Assembly: GCF_034931045.1 (NCBI RefSeq)
Contig: NZ_JAYGHH010000018.1
Span: 1-64,000, forward strand
Reading direction: 5' to 3'
Length of the DNA: 64,000 nt
Source: Nodularia sp034931045
Lineage (GTDB): Bacteria; Cyanobacteriota; Cyanobacteriia; Cyanobacteriales; Nostocaceae
Part shown: positions 42,955-51,245 of the stretch, piece after piece
Layout of the letters: each line of letters begins with the position of its first letter
How positions within the stretch are numbered: position 1 is the first letter of the stretch
Program-made: the position numbers and the translations under genes
The notes under the pieces: model-generated
Told to the model about the DNA's origin: nothing
Databases searched by the model: none
The model's input: only the letters and a program-made list of their open reading frames with translations

Positions 42955-43118
42955 TTACCAAATAATTACGAATTACGAACTACGAACTACGTTAGCGTAG
43001 CTCTCCCGTTCGCGTAGCGTTCCGCAGGAAAGGGAGCATTACGAATTACGAATTACGAACTAGGAATTACGAATTACGAACTACGAATTACGAATTACGA
43101 ATTACGAATTACGAACTA
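42955..43118. repeat. large ATTACGA/ACTACGA tandem-repeat block with embedded dispersed repeat
   Basis: About 18 heptamers (AATTACG, AACTACG) run to just before the glgX stop. They are interrupted at about 42990-43036 by a GTTAGCGTAGCTCTCCCGTT...GCGTAGCGTTCCGCAGGAAAGGGAG element of the TTCGCGTAGCG family. Confidence 0.9.
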
Positions 43119-43122
43119 CAAA

Positions 43123-45273
43123 CTATTCCTCATTCTCAAATAAAGCTCTACCCAAACGCTGTAAAACCACAAGCGATCGCGCCTCCACTAGAATTGGTTT
43201 ATCATCGATATAACGTTTACCACGTTGGACAAAGCGGGGCTTCGTTGTGTCAATAATAGTCAGCCATTCCCAGTTCTGTAATCCTTTGGGAATCACAAAC
43301 TCCAACATCTCATGGTGAGCGTTAAAAAACCACAAGAAAGAATCATCCATAATTCGTTCCCCCCGTGGCCCAGGGGTGGCTATTTCTTCACCATTCATAA
43401 AGATCCCAATCGCCTTAGTAAAACCTTCGTTCCACTGTTCTTCTGTCATCTGCGTCCCATCGGGATTGAACCAACCAATATCATGTACCCCGGAACCGTG
43501 GATAGCTCTACCTTGGAACCACTTACGTCTGCGGAAAACTGGATGCTTACGGCGAAAATCAATCAGTTGACGAGTGAAATCTAACAGCGCTTCATTTTCT
43601 TCTGGTAAATCCCAATCTAACCAAGCCACTTCATTATCTTGGCAGTAAGCATTATTGTTTCCACCTTGACTCCGCCCCATTTCGTCACCCATTACCAGCA
43701 TCGGCACACCTTGGGAAAGCAGTAAAGTAGTCAAAAAGTTTCGCCGTTGCTGTTTCCGTAACTTGCTGATTACCAGATCATTCGTTTCCCCTTCAACGCC
43801 ACAGTTCCAAGAGCGATTATGATTTTCCCCATCCCGACTGTCTTCTCCATTCGCCTCATTGTGCTTCTGGTTGTAACTGACTAAATCATTGAGAGTAAAA
43901 CCATCATGGGCGGTAATAAAATTAATACTAGCGCTGGGATTGCGTCCGTTTAACTGATACAGGTCAGAACTACCCGTAAATCGATAGGCAAACTCTGCCA
44001 AACTACTATCTTCGCCGCGCCAGAAGTCCCGCACAGTATCCCTATATCTGCCATTCCATTCTGACCACAAAAGAGGAAATTCACCCACTTGATAGCCACC
44101 TTCACCCACATCCCAAGGTTCGGCAATTAATTTCACATCAGCTAAAACCGGGTCTTGGTGAATAATATCAAAGAAAGCAGCCAGCCGGTCAACCGCGAAA
44201 AGTTCCCGCGCCAGTGCCGAGGCTAAGTCAAACCGGAAACCATCAACGTGCATTTCTAGTACCCAGTAACGCAGACTATCCATAATCAGTTTCAGCACTT
44301 GGGGATGGCGCACATTCAAAGAATTACCGCAGCCGGTGAAGTCCATATAATAACGGGCGTTACCATCCACTAGGCGATAATAAGATGTATTATCTATACC
44401 TCGCAGAGATAAAGTCGGACCTAAATTATTGCCTTCTCCAGTATGGTTGTACACCACATCTAAAATCACCTCCATTCCGGCTTTGTGTAGTGCCTTGACC
44501 ATCTGCTTAAACTCTTTCACCTGCTCGCCATGACCAGAATTAGCACTGTAGCCGTGGTAGGGAGCTAAATAGCAGATAGAGTCATAACCCCAGTAATTTC
44601 TCAGTCCTGTATCGACTAAGTGTCGGGGATATGCCAGATAATGATGGACGGGCATTAATTCCACAGCTGTCACACCCAAAGACTGGAGATGAGAAATACT
44701 GGCAGGGTGAGCTAGTCCAGCATAGGTGCCTCGGAGTTTGGCAGGAATGGCTGGGTGCAGCTTGGTAAAGCCTTTGACGTGGGTTTCATAAATTACCGTT
44801 TCATGCCAAGGGGTTTGCAGCAGTTCATCCCCTTCCCAATCAAAAGACTCATCCACCACCACGGCTTTAGGTACGAGGTGCGCGTCATCCAGTTCCGAAA
44901 ATCCCAAATCCTCTTGAGGGTCATCCCAGCGATAGCCAAACATTTCTTCCCCAAAACCGATTTCGCCGTCTAATGCTTTGGCGTAGGGGTCTATCAGCAG
45001 CTTGTGAGGGTTAAAGCGATGTCCTTCTTGGGGGTTAAAGGGACCGTGTACTCTAAAACCATATCGCTGACCAGGGACGATAGAAGGAACGTAGCAATGC
45101 CAAGTAAAGTTACTAATTTCTGTGAGAGTGAGTCTAGTTTCTCTGTCTTGCTGGTCAAACAGGCACAATTCAACCCCTGTGGCGTTTTCCGAAAACAGAG
45201 CAAAGTTAGTGCCTTTACCATCCCAAGTTGCTCCTAAAGGATAGGGTTTACCAGGCCAGAGAGAGAGATACAT
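43123..45273 (-). CDS. glgX: glycogen debranching enzyme (isoamylase type)
   Basis: 716 aa, normal GlgX length. It hydrolyses alpha-1,6 branches of phosphorylase-limit glycogen. Seen: an N-terminal CBM48 domain (about 10-100, PLGATWDGKGTNFALFSENATGVELCLFD), then a GH13 barrel with VILDVVYNH (region I), VDGFRFDLAS (nucleophile Asp), LIAEPWD (acid/base Glu) and FITAHDGFTLNDLVSYN (region IV). The C-terminal beta domain ends at RSLVVLQRLG. Monocistronic. Its stop lies next to a large tandem-repeat block. Confidence 0.97.
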   Translation of the reverse strand: MYLSLWPGKPYPLGATWDGKGTNFALFSENATGVELCLFDQQDRETRLTLTEISNFTWHCYVPSIVPGQRYGFRVHGPFNPQEGHRFNPHKLLIDPYAKALDGEIGFGEEMFGYRWDDPQEDLGFSELDDAHLVPKAVVVDESFDWEGDELLQTPWHETVIYETHVKGFTKLHPAIPAKLRGTYAGLAHPASISHLQSLGVTAVELMPVHHYLAYPRHLVDTGLRNYWGYDSICYLAPYHGYSANSGHGEQVKEFKQMVKALHKAGMEVILDVVYNHTGEGNNLGPTLSLRGIDNTSYYRLVDGNARYYMDFTGCGNSLNVRHPQVLKLIMDSLRYWVLEMHVDGFRFDLASALARELFAVDRLAAFFDIIHQDPVLADVKLIAEPWDVGEGGYQVGEFPLLWSEWNGRYRDTVRDFWRGEDSSLAEFAYRFTGSSDLYQLNGRNPSASINFITAHDGFTLNDLVSYNQKHNEANGEDSRDGENHNRSWNCGVEGETNDLVISKLRKQQRRNFLTTLLLSQGVPMLVMGDEMGRSQGGNNNAYCQDNEVAWLDWDLPEENEALLDFTRQLIDFRRKHPVFRRRKWFQGRAIHGSGVHDIGWFNPDGTQMTEEQWNEGFTKAIGIFMNGEEIATPGPRGERIMDDSFLWFFNAHHEMLEFVIPKGLQNWEWLTIIDTTKPRFVQRGKRYIDDKPILVEARSLVVLQRLGRALFENEE

Positions 45274-45587
45274 ATTGTCAAGCTTTCCTTATGGAATAAA
45301 TACACCTACTTCAGTATTAGAATAAGTTAGGAACTATTGCAAACACATAAGAAGCTCAGATTCCCGAACAATTGTCGAATTCGCTGGTATTTCCGTTGTG
45401 AATTTAACTGAAGCGACCAGTTATTATTCTAGTTTAGGAATGGAGGAATATTTTTTTATTTGAAATCATAAAACTAATCTAAATAAACTCGCAGCCAGGT
45501 TTGTACGTAACATTGTTTACGGTATTTAGACCGATGAATAAAGTATTAGTGAATTAAGTCGCCACAACTAATATTTAGGAGTTTATT
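45274..45587. other. intergenic spacer upstream of glgX and the small gene
   Basis: About 310 bp between divergent genes; it must carry the glgX promoter. No operator or RNA gene was recognised. Confidence 0.4.
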
Positions 45588-45770
45588 TTGAATAAAGATT
45601 TATTAGCTTTTTTAGCTAGTATATTTTTTAGTGTGATCACGGTAGTTATCATCAGAAGGATGAATTTACCTGCATTTCTCACTTTTGGTATTGCCATTTC
45701 TGCAAGTTATACTCTGATGTTTTTGGTGACATTGCATAATTATATTTCTAAAAATAAAAGATTTAAATAA
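45588..45770 (+). CDS. small two-helix membrane protein (TTG start)
   Basis: 60 aa. Two hydrophobic segments (about 5-22 LLAFLASIFFSVITVVII and 28-50) and a basic C-terminal tail (KNKRFK). The TTG start is preceded by TAGGAG at 6 nt, a good Shine-Dalgarno, which favours a real gene. Function unknown. Confidence 0.5.
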   Translation: MNKDLLAFLASIFFSVITVVIIRRMNLPAFLTFGIAISASYTLMFLVTLHNYISKNKRFK

Positions 45771-45914
45771 AATTGTCATCAAGTTTTCTAATTATAAAAC
45801 TCCCTCATCTGTGAGTTATCAATTCTTCTGTGTTAATCTGTGGTTAATTAATTCTTCTGTGTATCTATTCTAGACAGGAGTGCTATAAACTTAATAATTG
45901 TCTTGTCAATAGTC

Positions 45915-45945
45915 AATCTAAAATCTAAAATCTAAAATCCAAAAT
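45915..45945. repeat. heptameric repeat (AATCTAA type)
   Basis: Four copies of AATCTAAA-like units directly before the hydrolase start at 45949, leaving no room for a normal ribosome-binding site. Confidence 0.8.
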
Positions 45946-45948
45946 TGT

Positions 45949-46791
45949 ATGACGATGCCTTTACGTCAAACGTTATCAAAACCTGATATCAAACTTTCTT
46001 ATTTGGAGTGGAAACAAGGTCAAGAACCTTTACTGCTATTACACGGTTTAGCTGATAATGCTCTGGTTTGGTCTGGCTTGGCAGATGACCTAGCAGCAGA
46101 CTATCACATAGTTGCGCCAGATATGCGTGGTCATGGTGAAAGCAGTAAGCCAGAAAATGATTATACCTTTGATAGTGCGATCGCTGACCTAGAAAACCTC
46201 ATGGATCATCTGGGATGGTCTTCTGCACACGTTGTCAGTCACTCCTGGACGGGGAAACTAGCTGCTATTTGGGCGAGAAAAAATCCCCCACGGTTACGCA
46301 GTATGGTACTGGTTGACCCGATTTTTATTTGGAAAATGCCCAGCTTATTGCAGTTAACTTTCCCTCTGTTGTACCGTTACTTATCTTTTCTCAAAGGTAT
46401 GGGGCCTTTTGCTAGTTATGCAGAAGCCGAAGCTCAAGCCCGTGAGTTAAAGCAATATGAAGGCTGGACTACTTTACAACAGCAAGTATTTCAAGCTGGA
46501 ATTGAACAAAAACCTGATGGGAGTTGGGGTAGTAAATTTACTATAGCCGCGCGCGATCGCATTTTTGCAGATGTCATGTGTGTACCGGGTTTTATTCACC
46601 CTGTTGATACCCCAGCGCTATTCGTACAACCAAAAAAAGGTCTTAACCGTCAAAATTGGCAAATCAAACCTTACAAAACCCACCTGAAAAATTTCCGTCT
46701 TTGTCAAGTTCCCGGCAATCATTGGCCTTTTTTGACTCAACCTGAAGCATTTAACCGGACTGTAGCAGCATTCCTAGCAGAATGTAAATAA
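45949..46791 (+). CDS. alpha/beta hydrolase
   Basis: 280 aa. Seen: LLLLHGLADNALVW (28-41), PDMRGHGESSKP, nucleophile elbow SHSWTG with Ser99, and C-terminal His in VPGNHWPF. The acid is likely near DPIFI or in the cap. Elbow S-x-S-x-T differs slightly from G-x-S-x-G, which occurs in esterase-like members. Substrate unknown. The start abuts an AATCTAA repeat, so the first Met could also be codon 3. Confidence 0.85.
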   Translation: MTMPLRQTLSKPDIKLSYLEWKQGQEPLLLLHGLADNALVWSGLADDLAADYHIVAPDMRGHGESSKPENDYTFDSAIADLENLMDHLGWSSAHVVSHSWTGKLAAIWARKNPPRLRSMVLVDPIFIWKMPSLLQLTFPLLYRYLSFLKGMGPFASYAEAEAQARELKQYEGWTTLQQQVFQAGIEQKPDGSWGSKFTIAARDRIFADVMCVPGFIHPVDTPALFVQPKKGLNRQNWQIKPYKTHLKNFRLCQVPGNHWPFLTQPEAFNRTVAAFLAECK

Positions 46792-46820
46792 AACAAGTCT
46801 GACGTTGACTTAATTCCATC

Positions 46821-48047
46821 ATGAGCCTTTGTATTAATCCAGTTTGTCCTCAACCCTATCACCCAGATAACCAAGACCGTTTTTGTAAAAGTTGTGGTTC
46901 CCCCCTGGAACTGTTAGGACGCTATCGGGTGGTCAGTTTGTTGAGTGACAAAAATGGTTTTAGCAAAGTCTATGTAGCAGATGAACAAGATACACCAAAA
47001 ATCCTCAAAGTTCTGAATGAAGAGCTATCAAAAGATGCTCAAGCAGTAGAACTGTTTTGCCAAGAAGCATCACTGTTAGAACATCTCAATCATCCAGATG
47101 TTCCTAAATTTGCAGGTTATTTTCAGTATCAAACTAGAAATGGTATAATTCTGCACTGTATGGTCATGGAAAAAATTGACCAGCCTCACTTAGATGTGTG
47201 GCTCAAGCAGCAGCAAAGCTTTGTTTTTCAATCACAAGCTGTAGACTGGTTAAAACAATTTATCCCGGCAAATGTGGTAAGTAGGTCTAAAATTAATATG
47301 ACTCTACCAGCATCAGTCAAGCATACAGAAAAAGTACCTTTAATAGCTTTATTTGCAGCCTTATCAGTTTCTTTCGGTTTACTGAGTTTAACCGCTTTAG
47401 CCACACGTTCACCCAAATTTGCGACTTTGGCAACGTCAGCACAATCACCACAAAGAAAAGGTACGATTGATTATTTTCCTTATGAAGTAGGAATGGATAG
47501 TCAAGGTAAAATTGCTAAGTTTAATATAGCTGTTTTATCAATTGATTATAAATGGCTGGCTGGGAGTAATTTTCAAATTCAAAATAATGATCAAATTATT
47601 AGTCTTGATGTTTTAAAGTTGAAACTAGAACAGGAAGGTATACAGCAAATAATGGCAGAACCCAATGAAATTATTTCTGTAGGTATGGCTGCTTGTGGGG
47701 GAAACCCAGCAGTTCAACAACGCAAAGCTTTAGAACGCGCTCAACAAGTGCAACGTTTAGCAAAAAGTTTATTTAGCAATACGCCCAGTGTTCAAAGCTA
47801 TCGCTTATTAAATCTTGGTCAATTTCAAGCAAGTAATTGTCAGGAAAATCAGGATTTAACTAGATACCAACGAAGTATAATTATCATTGGTGTACAACCA
47901 GAATCAGAAGGTGTAGTTATCGATGAAGCTTTACGGGATAGATTAGAAAATCAACCTTTTGCTGACTTTAAATTACAAAATTATTCTTTGGGGTCTGTGA
48001 AAGATTTTATCACTATACCTAGTGAATCAGTGAACAGTGAACAGTGA
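46821..48047 (+). CDS. zinc-ribbon/partial kinase-fold membrane protein with OmpA-like region
   Basis: 408 aa. Seen: an N-terminal 4-Cys ribbon (Cys4, 9, 22, 25), typical of cyanobacterial Ser/Thr kinases; a kinase N-lobe (about 33-150: LGRYRVVSLLSDKNGFSKVYVA, PKILKVLNE with the Lys, EASLLEHLNHP); then a direct jump to a TM helix (about 172-195) and an extracytoplasmic domain of about 200 aa. HRDxKxxN, DFG and the whole C-lobe are absent, so it cannot be an active kinase. The C-terminal QQRKALERAQQVQRLAKSLF pattern recalls OmpA/MotB folds. The last residues (SESVNSEQ) are encoded by a GTGAACA tandem repeat that supplies the stop codon. Confidence 0.75.
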   Translation: MSLCINPVCPQPYHPDNQDRFCKSCGSPLELLGRYRVVSLLSDKNGFSKVYVADEQDTPKILKVLNEELSKDAQAVELFCQEASLLEHLNHPDVPKFAGYFQYQTRNGIILHCMVMEKIDQPHLDVWLKQQQSFVFQSQAVDWLKQFIPANVVSRSKINMTLPASVKHTEKVPLIALFAALSVSFGLLSLTALATRSPKFATLATSAQSPQRKGTIDYFPYEVGMDSQGKIAKFNIAVLSIDYKWLAGSNFQIQNNDQIISLDVLKLKLEQEGIQQIMAEPNEIISVGMAACGGNPAVQQRKALERAQQVQRLAKSLFSNTPSVQSYRLLNLGQFQASNCQENQDLTRYQRSIIIIGVQPESEGVVIDEALRDRLENQPFADFKLQNYSLGSVKDFITIPSESVNSEQ

Positions 48048-48060
48048 ACAGTTATCAGTT
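48021..48060. repeat. GTGAACA tandem repeat overlapping a gene end
   Basis: Three to four heptamers encode the C-terminal residues and the stop of the upstream gene and continue past it. Confidence 0.8.
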
Positions 48061-48092
48061 AATTATAACCTACCTACTTAATTGATAAATAG

Positions 48093-50783
48093 CTACAAAG
48101 GTAATTTGATAGTAAAAGTCGCTCCTAGTCCTTTGCCTTGGCTATGGGCTTGAATAGTACCGCCGTGTAATTCTACTAAATGACGTGCGATCGCTAAACC
48201 TAAACCTAAACCACTTTGTTTAGAAGTACAATCAGCCTGACAATATCTGTCAAATACGTGGGGCAGAAATTCCGGTTTGATGCCCAGACCTGTGTCACTC
48301 ACCTGGATGAAGATTGAAGAATCATCACTTTTTGTCAGTCGTACTTCCACTTCTCCACCGGATGGGGTGAATTTAATCGCGTTGGAGAGTAAATTGCCTA
48401 AAACTTGTCGCAAGCGGTTAGCATCACCGACAATCGGGGGAATGGACTCATCAATTACAGATTTTAAATGAACTCCCTTAGCATTAGCAGACGGGTAAGC
48501 AGTTTCCACAGATTCCTTAACAATATTCACCAGCTTGATGGGGTGGACTTCCAACTGCAACTGACCCCGAAGAATGCGGGACATATTCAATAGGTCTTCT
48601 AAGAGTTTAGCCTGAGCTTGAGCATTGCGTTCGATGGTTTCTAAGGCATTGGTAATGGTATCTGGAGGTAGTTGCCGAGTCCGCAGTAATTTTGCCCAAC
48701 CGAGAATAGCATTGAGTGGCGATCGCAAGTCATGAGATACCATAGCTACAAACTCATCTTTACTTTGGTTGGCTTTTTCGGCTACACTGCGTGCCGCTTG
48801 TTCCCTCTGCAACAGCCGATCCAGTTCTGCTTCTAATTGCTTGCGATGGTCTATATCTGTAGCAGTGCCAAACCACTTGACGACTCGTCCTTGTTCATCC
48901 TTAATCGCCACATTTCTGACTAGATGCCAACAATAGCTGCCATCATGTTTTTGATAGCGCATTTCTTGTTCGTAGGACTTCTTTTTCTGCAAGGCTTGTG
49001 TCCATTCCGGTATGACTGAGGCGAGATCATCTGGATGTATAACTTTTGTCCAACCAAACCCTTTCGCCTCCTCGGCCATTTGCCCAGTAAATTCATACCA
49101 TCTTTGATTGACATACTCACATTCCCCTTGAAAATTGCACGTCCAGACAAGTTGTGGTATCAAGTCCGATAAATAACGGTAACGTTCCTCACTTTCGCGC
49201 AAAGCTGTTTCAGCCTGTTTACGTTCGCTAATGTCTGTCACACTGCCCACTGTTCGCACTACCTGACCATGAGGATCTCGAACAATTATGCCCTGATCTA
49301 ATACATACCGATACTGTTGATCTTTATGAAGCATTCTATACTCAATTGTATAGTAATTTTCCCTTGCAAAAAAATCAGTCAATTGATTGAGCAGACGTTC
49401 TCTATGTTCAGAATGAACTTTCTCCATCCACCATTCAGCGCTGGGGTCGGCTTCTTCTAAGGAATAGCCCAAAATCCGGGTTAACCCCTCAGTTCTGCTC
49501 ACAATATTATTTTTAATATCCCGATCATAAATTAGACAATTAACTGCTGCTGCTGCTAATCGAAAACGCTCATTACTTAAACGTAGCTGTTCCTCTACTT
49601 GCTTACGCGCAGTAATATCAAAAGCTGTACCCACAATCTGACGCGGCGAACCGTCAACATTTCGATTAAAAACAGTATCCCGACTAAAAAACCACAGCCA
49701 TTCACCATTGGCGTGTCGCATCCGATATTCAAATTCAAGAATTTCGCCATTCTCAGCTACGTCAATTAGTTGCAGATGCTCCAAAAATCGCACCTGATCT
49801 TCAGGATGCATTAAAGTTGATAGAAACTCAGAATCCATACCTTGAATTTGTTGGCAAGTATAACCAAGTAGATTAATAATTTGGCTATTGGTATAGACGT
49901 TCTGCTGTTTCATCAAATCATAAACGTACAAAATCCCCGGTGTGGTATCAGCAATGCTTTCAATAAACTGCTGACTCTCTCGTAATTTTGCCTCTGCCTG
50001 TTTTTTTCCCGTCACATCTCGCCAAGCAGCGACGAAGCCATCCTCCATTTTAGTAATGCGAATATCAATCACTCTAGTTGATTGCTGTTGACTATTCACA
50101 CAAGTATAAACGAGTGATTCTTTAACTAAGGGCTGACCAGTTTGTACAACTTGGCAACAATCATCAAACAAGCCATTCTCTCGAATATTCAGCAGAATTC
50201 TGCACAGATATTCACCCTGTTTTTCTGAAGTGATTTGGCTAAATTCACAAGCTGCGGCATTTATATAATCAACCCGAAACTGGAGGATTTTGCCCGTCTC
50301 ATCACGCACAGCTGAAAAAATGCCGAAACAATCGAGCATATTCTCCACGGAAGTACGGAAACGTTCCTCACTGCGTTGCAACTCTTGACTTAGTTGAGCA
50401 TTTTTAATTGCCGAGTGAATAATGGAGCGCAAACGTTCGCCAGTGGTTTGTCCCTTGACTAAATAGTCTTGGACACCGCTTTTCATGGCTTGTACTGCCA
50501 CAGCTTCGTTACCACAACCAGTTAACATAATTACTGCGGGAATGGCTTGTTGTGATTGCTGTTTTAATTCCGCCATAAATTCCAAACCGTCTAAGTCTGG
50601 CATTAAAAAATCTAATAAAATAGCGTCAGGCTGAAACTGTTGACATAATATTAACGCTCCTTCTCCCGATTCTTCTTCGAGAATTGTGTAATTGTATTCT
50701 TGGTCTTGCAGCAGATAACGACGATAAACCTGGCGGTCTTCAAGACAATCATCAACAATTAAAACAGTTAGCGGTTGTGCCAT
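48093..50783 (-). CDS. hybrid histidine kinase: REC-PAS(x4)-HisKA-HATPase
   Basis: 896 aa, soluble. Seen: an N-terminal receiver with phospho-Asp58 (LLDFLMPDLDG); then four PAS/PAC repeats (about 140-650), each ending in an ITARKQ/ISERKQ/IDHRKQ-type PAC helix; HisKA with MVSHDLRSPLNAILGWAKLL (about 675-740); and an ATPase with LGNLLSNAIKF, VSDTGLGI and GLGLGLAIARHL. It starts 2 bp after the response-regulator stop, as the last gene of the phytochrome operon. It likely takes phosphate on the receiver from, or modulated by, the phytochrome branch and senses further signals through PAS domains. Confidence 0.94.
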   Translation of the reverse strand: MAQPLTVLIVDDCLEDRQVYRRYLLQDQEYNYTILEEESGEGALILCQQFQPDAILLDFLMPDLDGLEFMAELKQQSQQAIPAVIMLTGCGNEAVAVQAMKSGVQDYLVKGQTTGERLRSIIHSAIKNAQLSQELQRSEERFRTSVENMLDCFGIFSAVRDETGKILQFRVDYINAAACEFSQITSEKQGEYLCRILLNIRENGLFDDCCQVVQTGQPLVKESLVYTCVNSQQQSTRVIDIRITKMEDGFVAAWRDVTGKKQAEAKLRESQQFIESIADTTPGILYVYDLMKQQNVYTNSQIINLLGYTCQQIQGMDSEFLSTLMHPEDQVRFLEHLQLIDVAENGEILEFEYRMRHANGEWLWFFSRDTVFNRNVDGSPRQIVGTAFDITARKQVEEQLRLSNERFRLAAAAVNCLIYDRDIKNNIVSRTEGLTRILGYSLEEADPSAEWWMEKVHSEHRERLLNQLTDFFARENYYTIEYRMLHKDQQYRYVLDQGIIVRDPHGQVVRTVGSVTDISERKQAETALRESEERYRYLSDLIPQLVWTCNFQGECEYVNQRWYEFTGQMAEEAKGFGWTKVIHPDDLASVIPEWTQALQKKKSYEQEMRYQKHDGSYCWHLVRNVAIKDEQGRVVKWFGTATDIDHRKQLEAELDRLLQREQAARSVAEKANQSKDEFVAMVSHDLRSPLNAILGWAKLLRTRQLPPDTITNALETIERNAQAQAKLLEDLLNMSRILRGQLQLEVHPIKLVNIVKESVETAYPSANAKGVHLKSVIDESIPPIVGDANRLRQVLGNLLSNAIKFTPSGGEVEVRLTKSDDSSIFIQVSDTGLGIKPEFLPHVFDRYCQADCTSKQSGLGLGLAIARHLVELHGGTIQAHSQGKGLGATFTIKLPL

Positions 50784-50785
50784 AA

Positions 50786-51241
50786 CTAGTTGTTAAGAGC
50801 ATCAGGGAGAATGACGATATCTAACCAATAAGTTATGAAACTTTGAATAGTTTCCACCAATCTATTAATATCAATTGGTTTCAACATATAACTAGCCACG
50901 CAATATTGGTAACATATTTCAATGTCTTTAGGATTGGATGACGTGGTAAATACAACTACAGGAATGTATTTCAATTCTTCATTTTGCTTGATTTGTTCTA
51001 AGACTTCTCGCCCATCAGTTCCTGGTAAATTTAAGTCGAGCAAAATAATTGCCGGACGAGGAAAGTTTGGGACATCACTGTAAGTCCCGGTGTGGTAAAG
51101 AAAGTCTAGTGCTTCCTCGCCATCACTACAGCGAAATACAGGATTGACAACAGCTTTTTTTTTCATGATTCGACACAAAGCTTCAAAGTCTTCGTCGCTA
51201 TCTTCAATTACTAGTAAAGGTCTAGCAAAATTACCAATCAT
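50786..51241 (-). CDS. single-domain response regulator (Rcp-type)
   Basis: 151 aa from ATG 51241 (MIGNFARPLLVIEDSDED). A longer frame to 51292 would overlap the upstream phytochrome gene, so the ATG 4 bp after that stop is chosen. Seen: acidic pocket EDSDED (13-18), phospho-Asp69 in IILLDLNLPGTDG, Thr in VVFTTSS and Lys in YMLKPID. Typical CheY-like Rcp partner of a cyanobacterial phytochrome. Tightly coupled to both neighbours. Confidence 0.95.
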   Translation of the reverse strand: MIGNFARPLLVIEDSDEDFEALCRIMKKKAVVNPVFRCSDGEEALDFLYHTGTYSDVPNFPRPAIILLDLNLPGTDGREVLEQIKQNEELKYIPVVVFTTSSNPKDIEICYQYCVASYMLKPIDINRLVETIQSFITYWLDIVILPDALNN

Positions 51242-51245
51242 GGGT

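Noticed and set aside
42955..43118. CRISPR-like repetition
   Set aside because: Units are contiguous heptamers without spacers; this is a short tandem repeat block.
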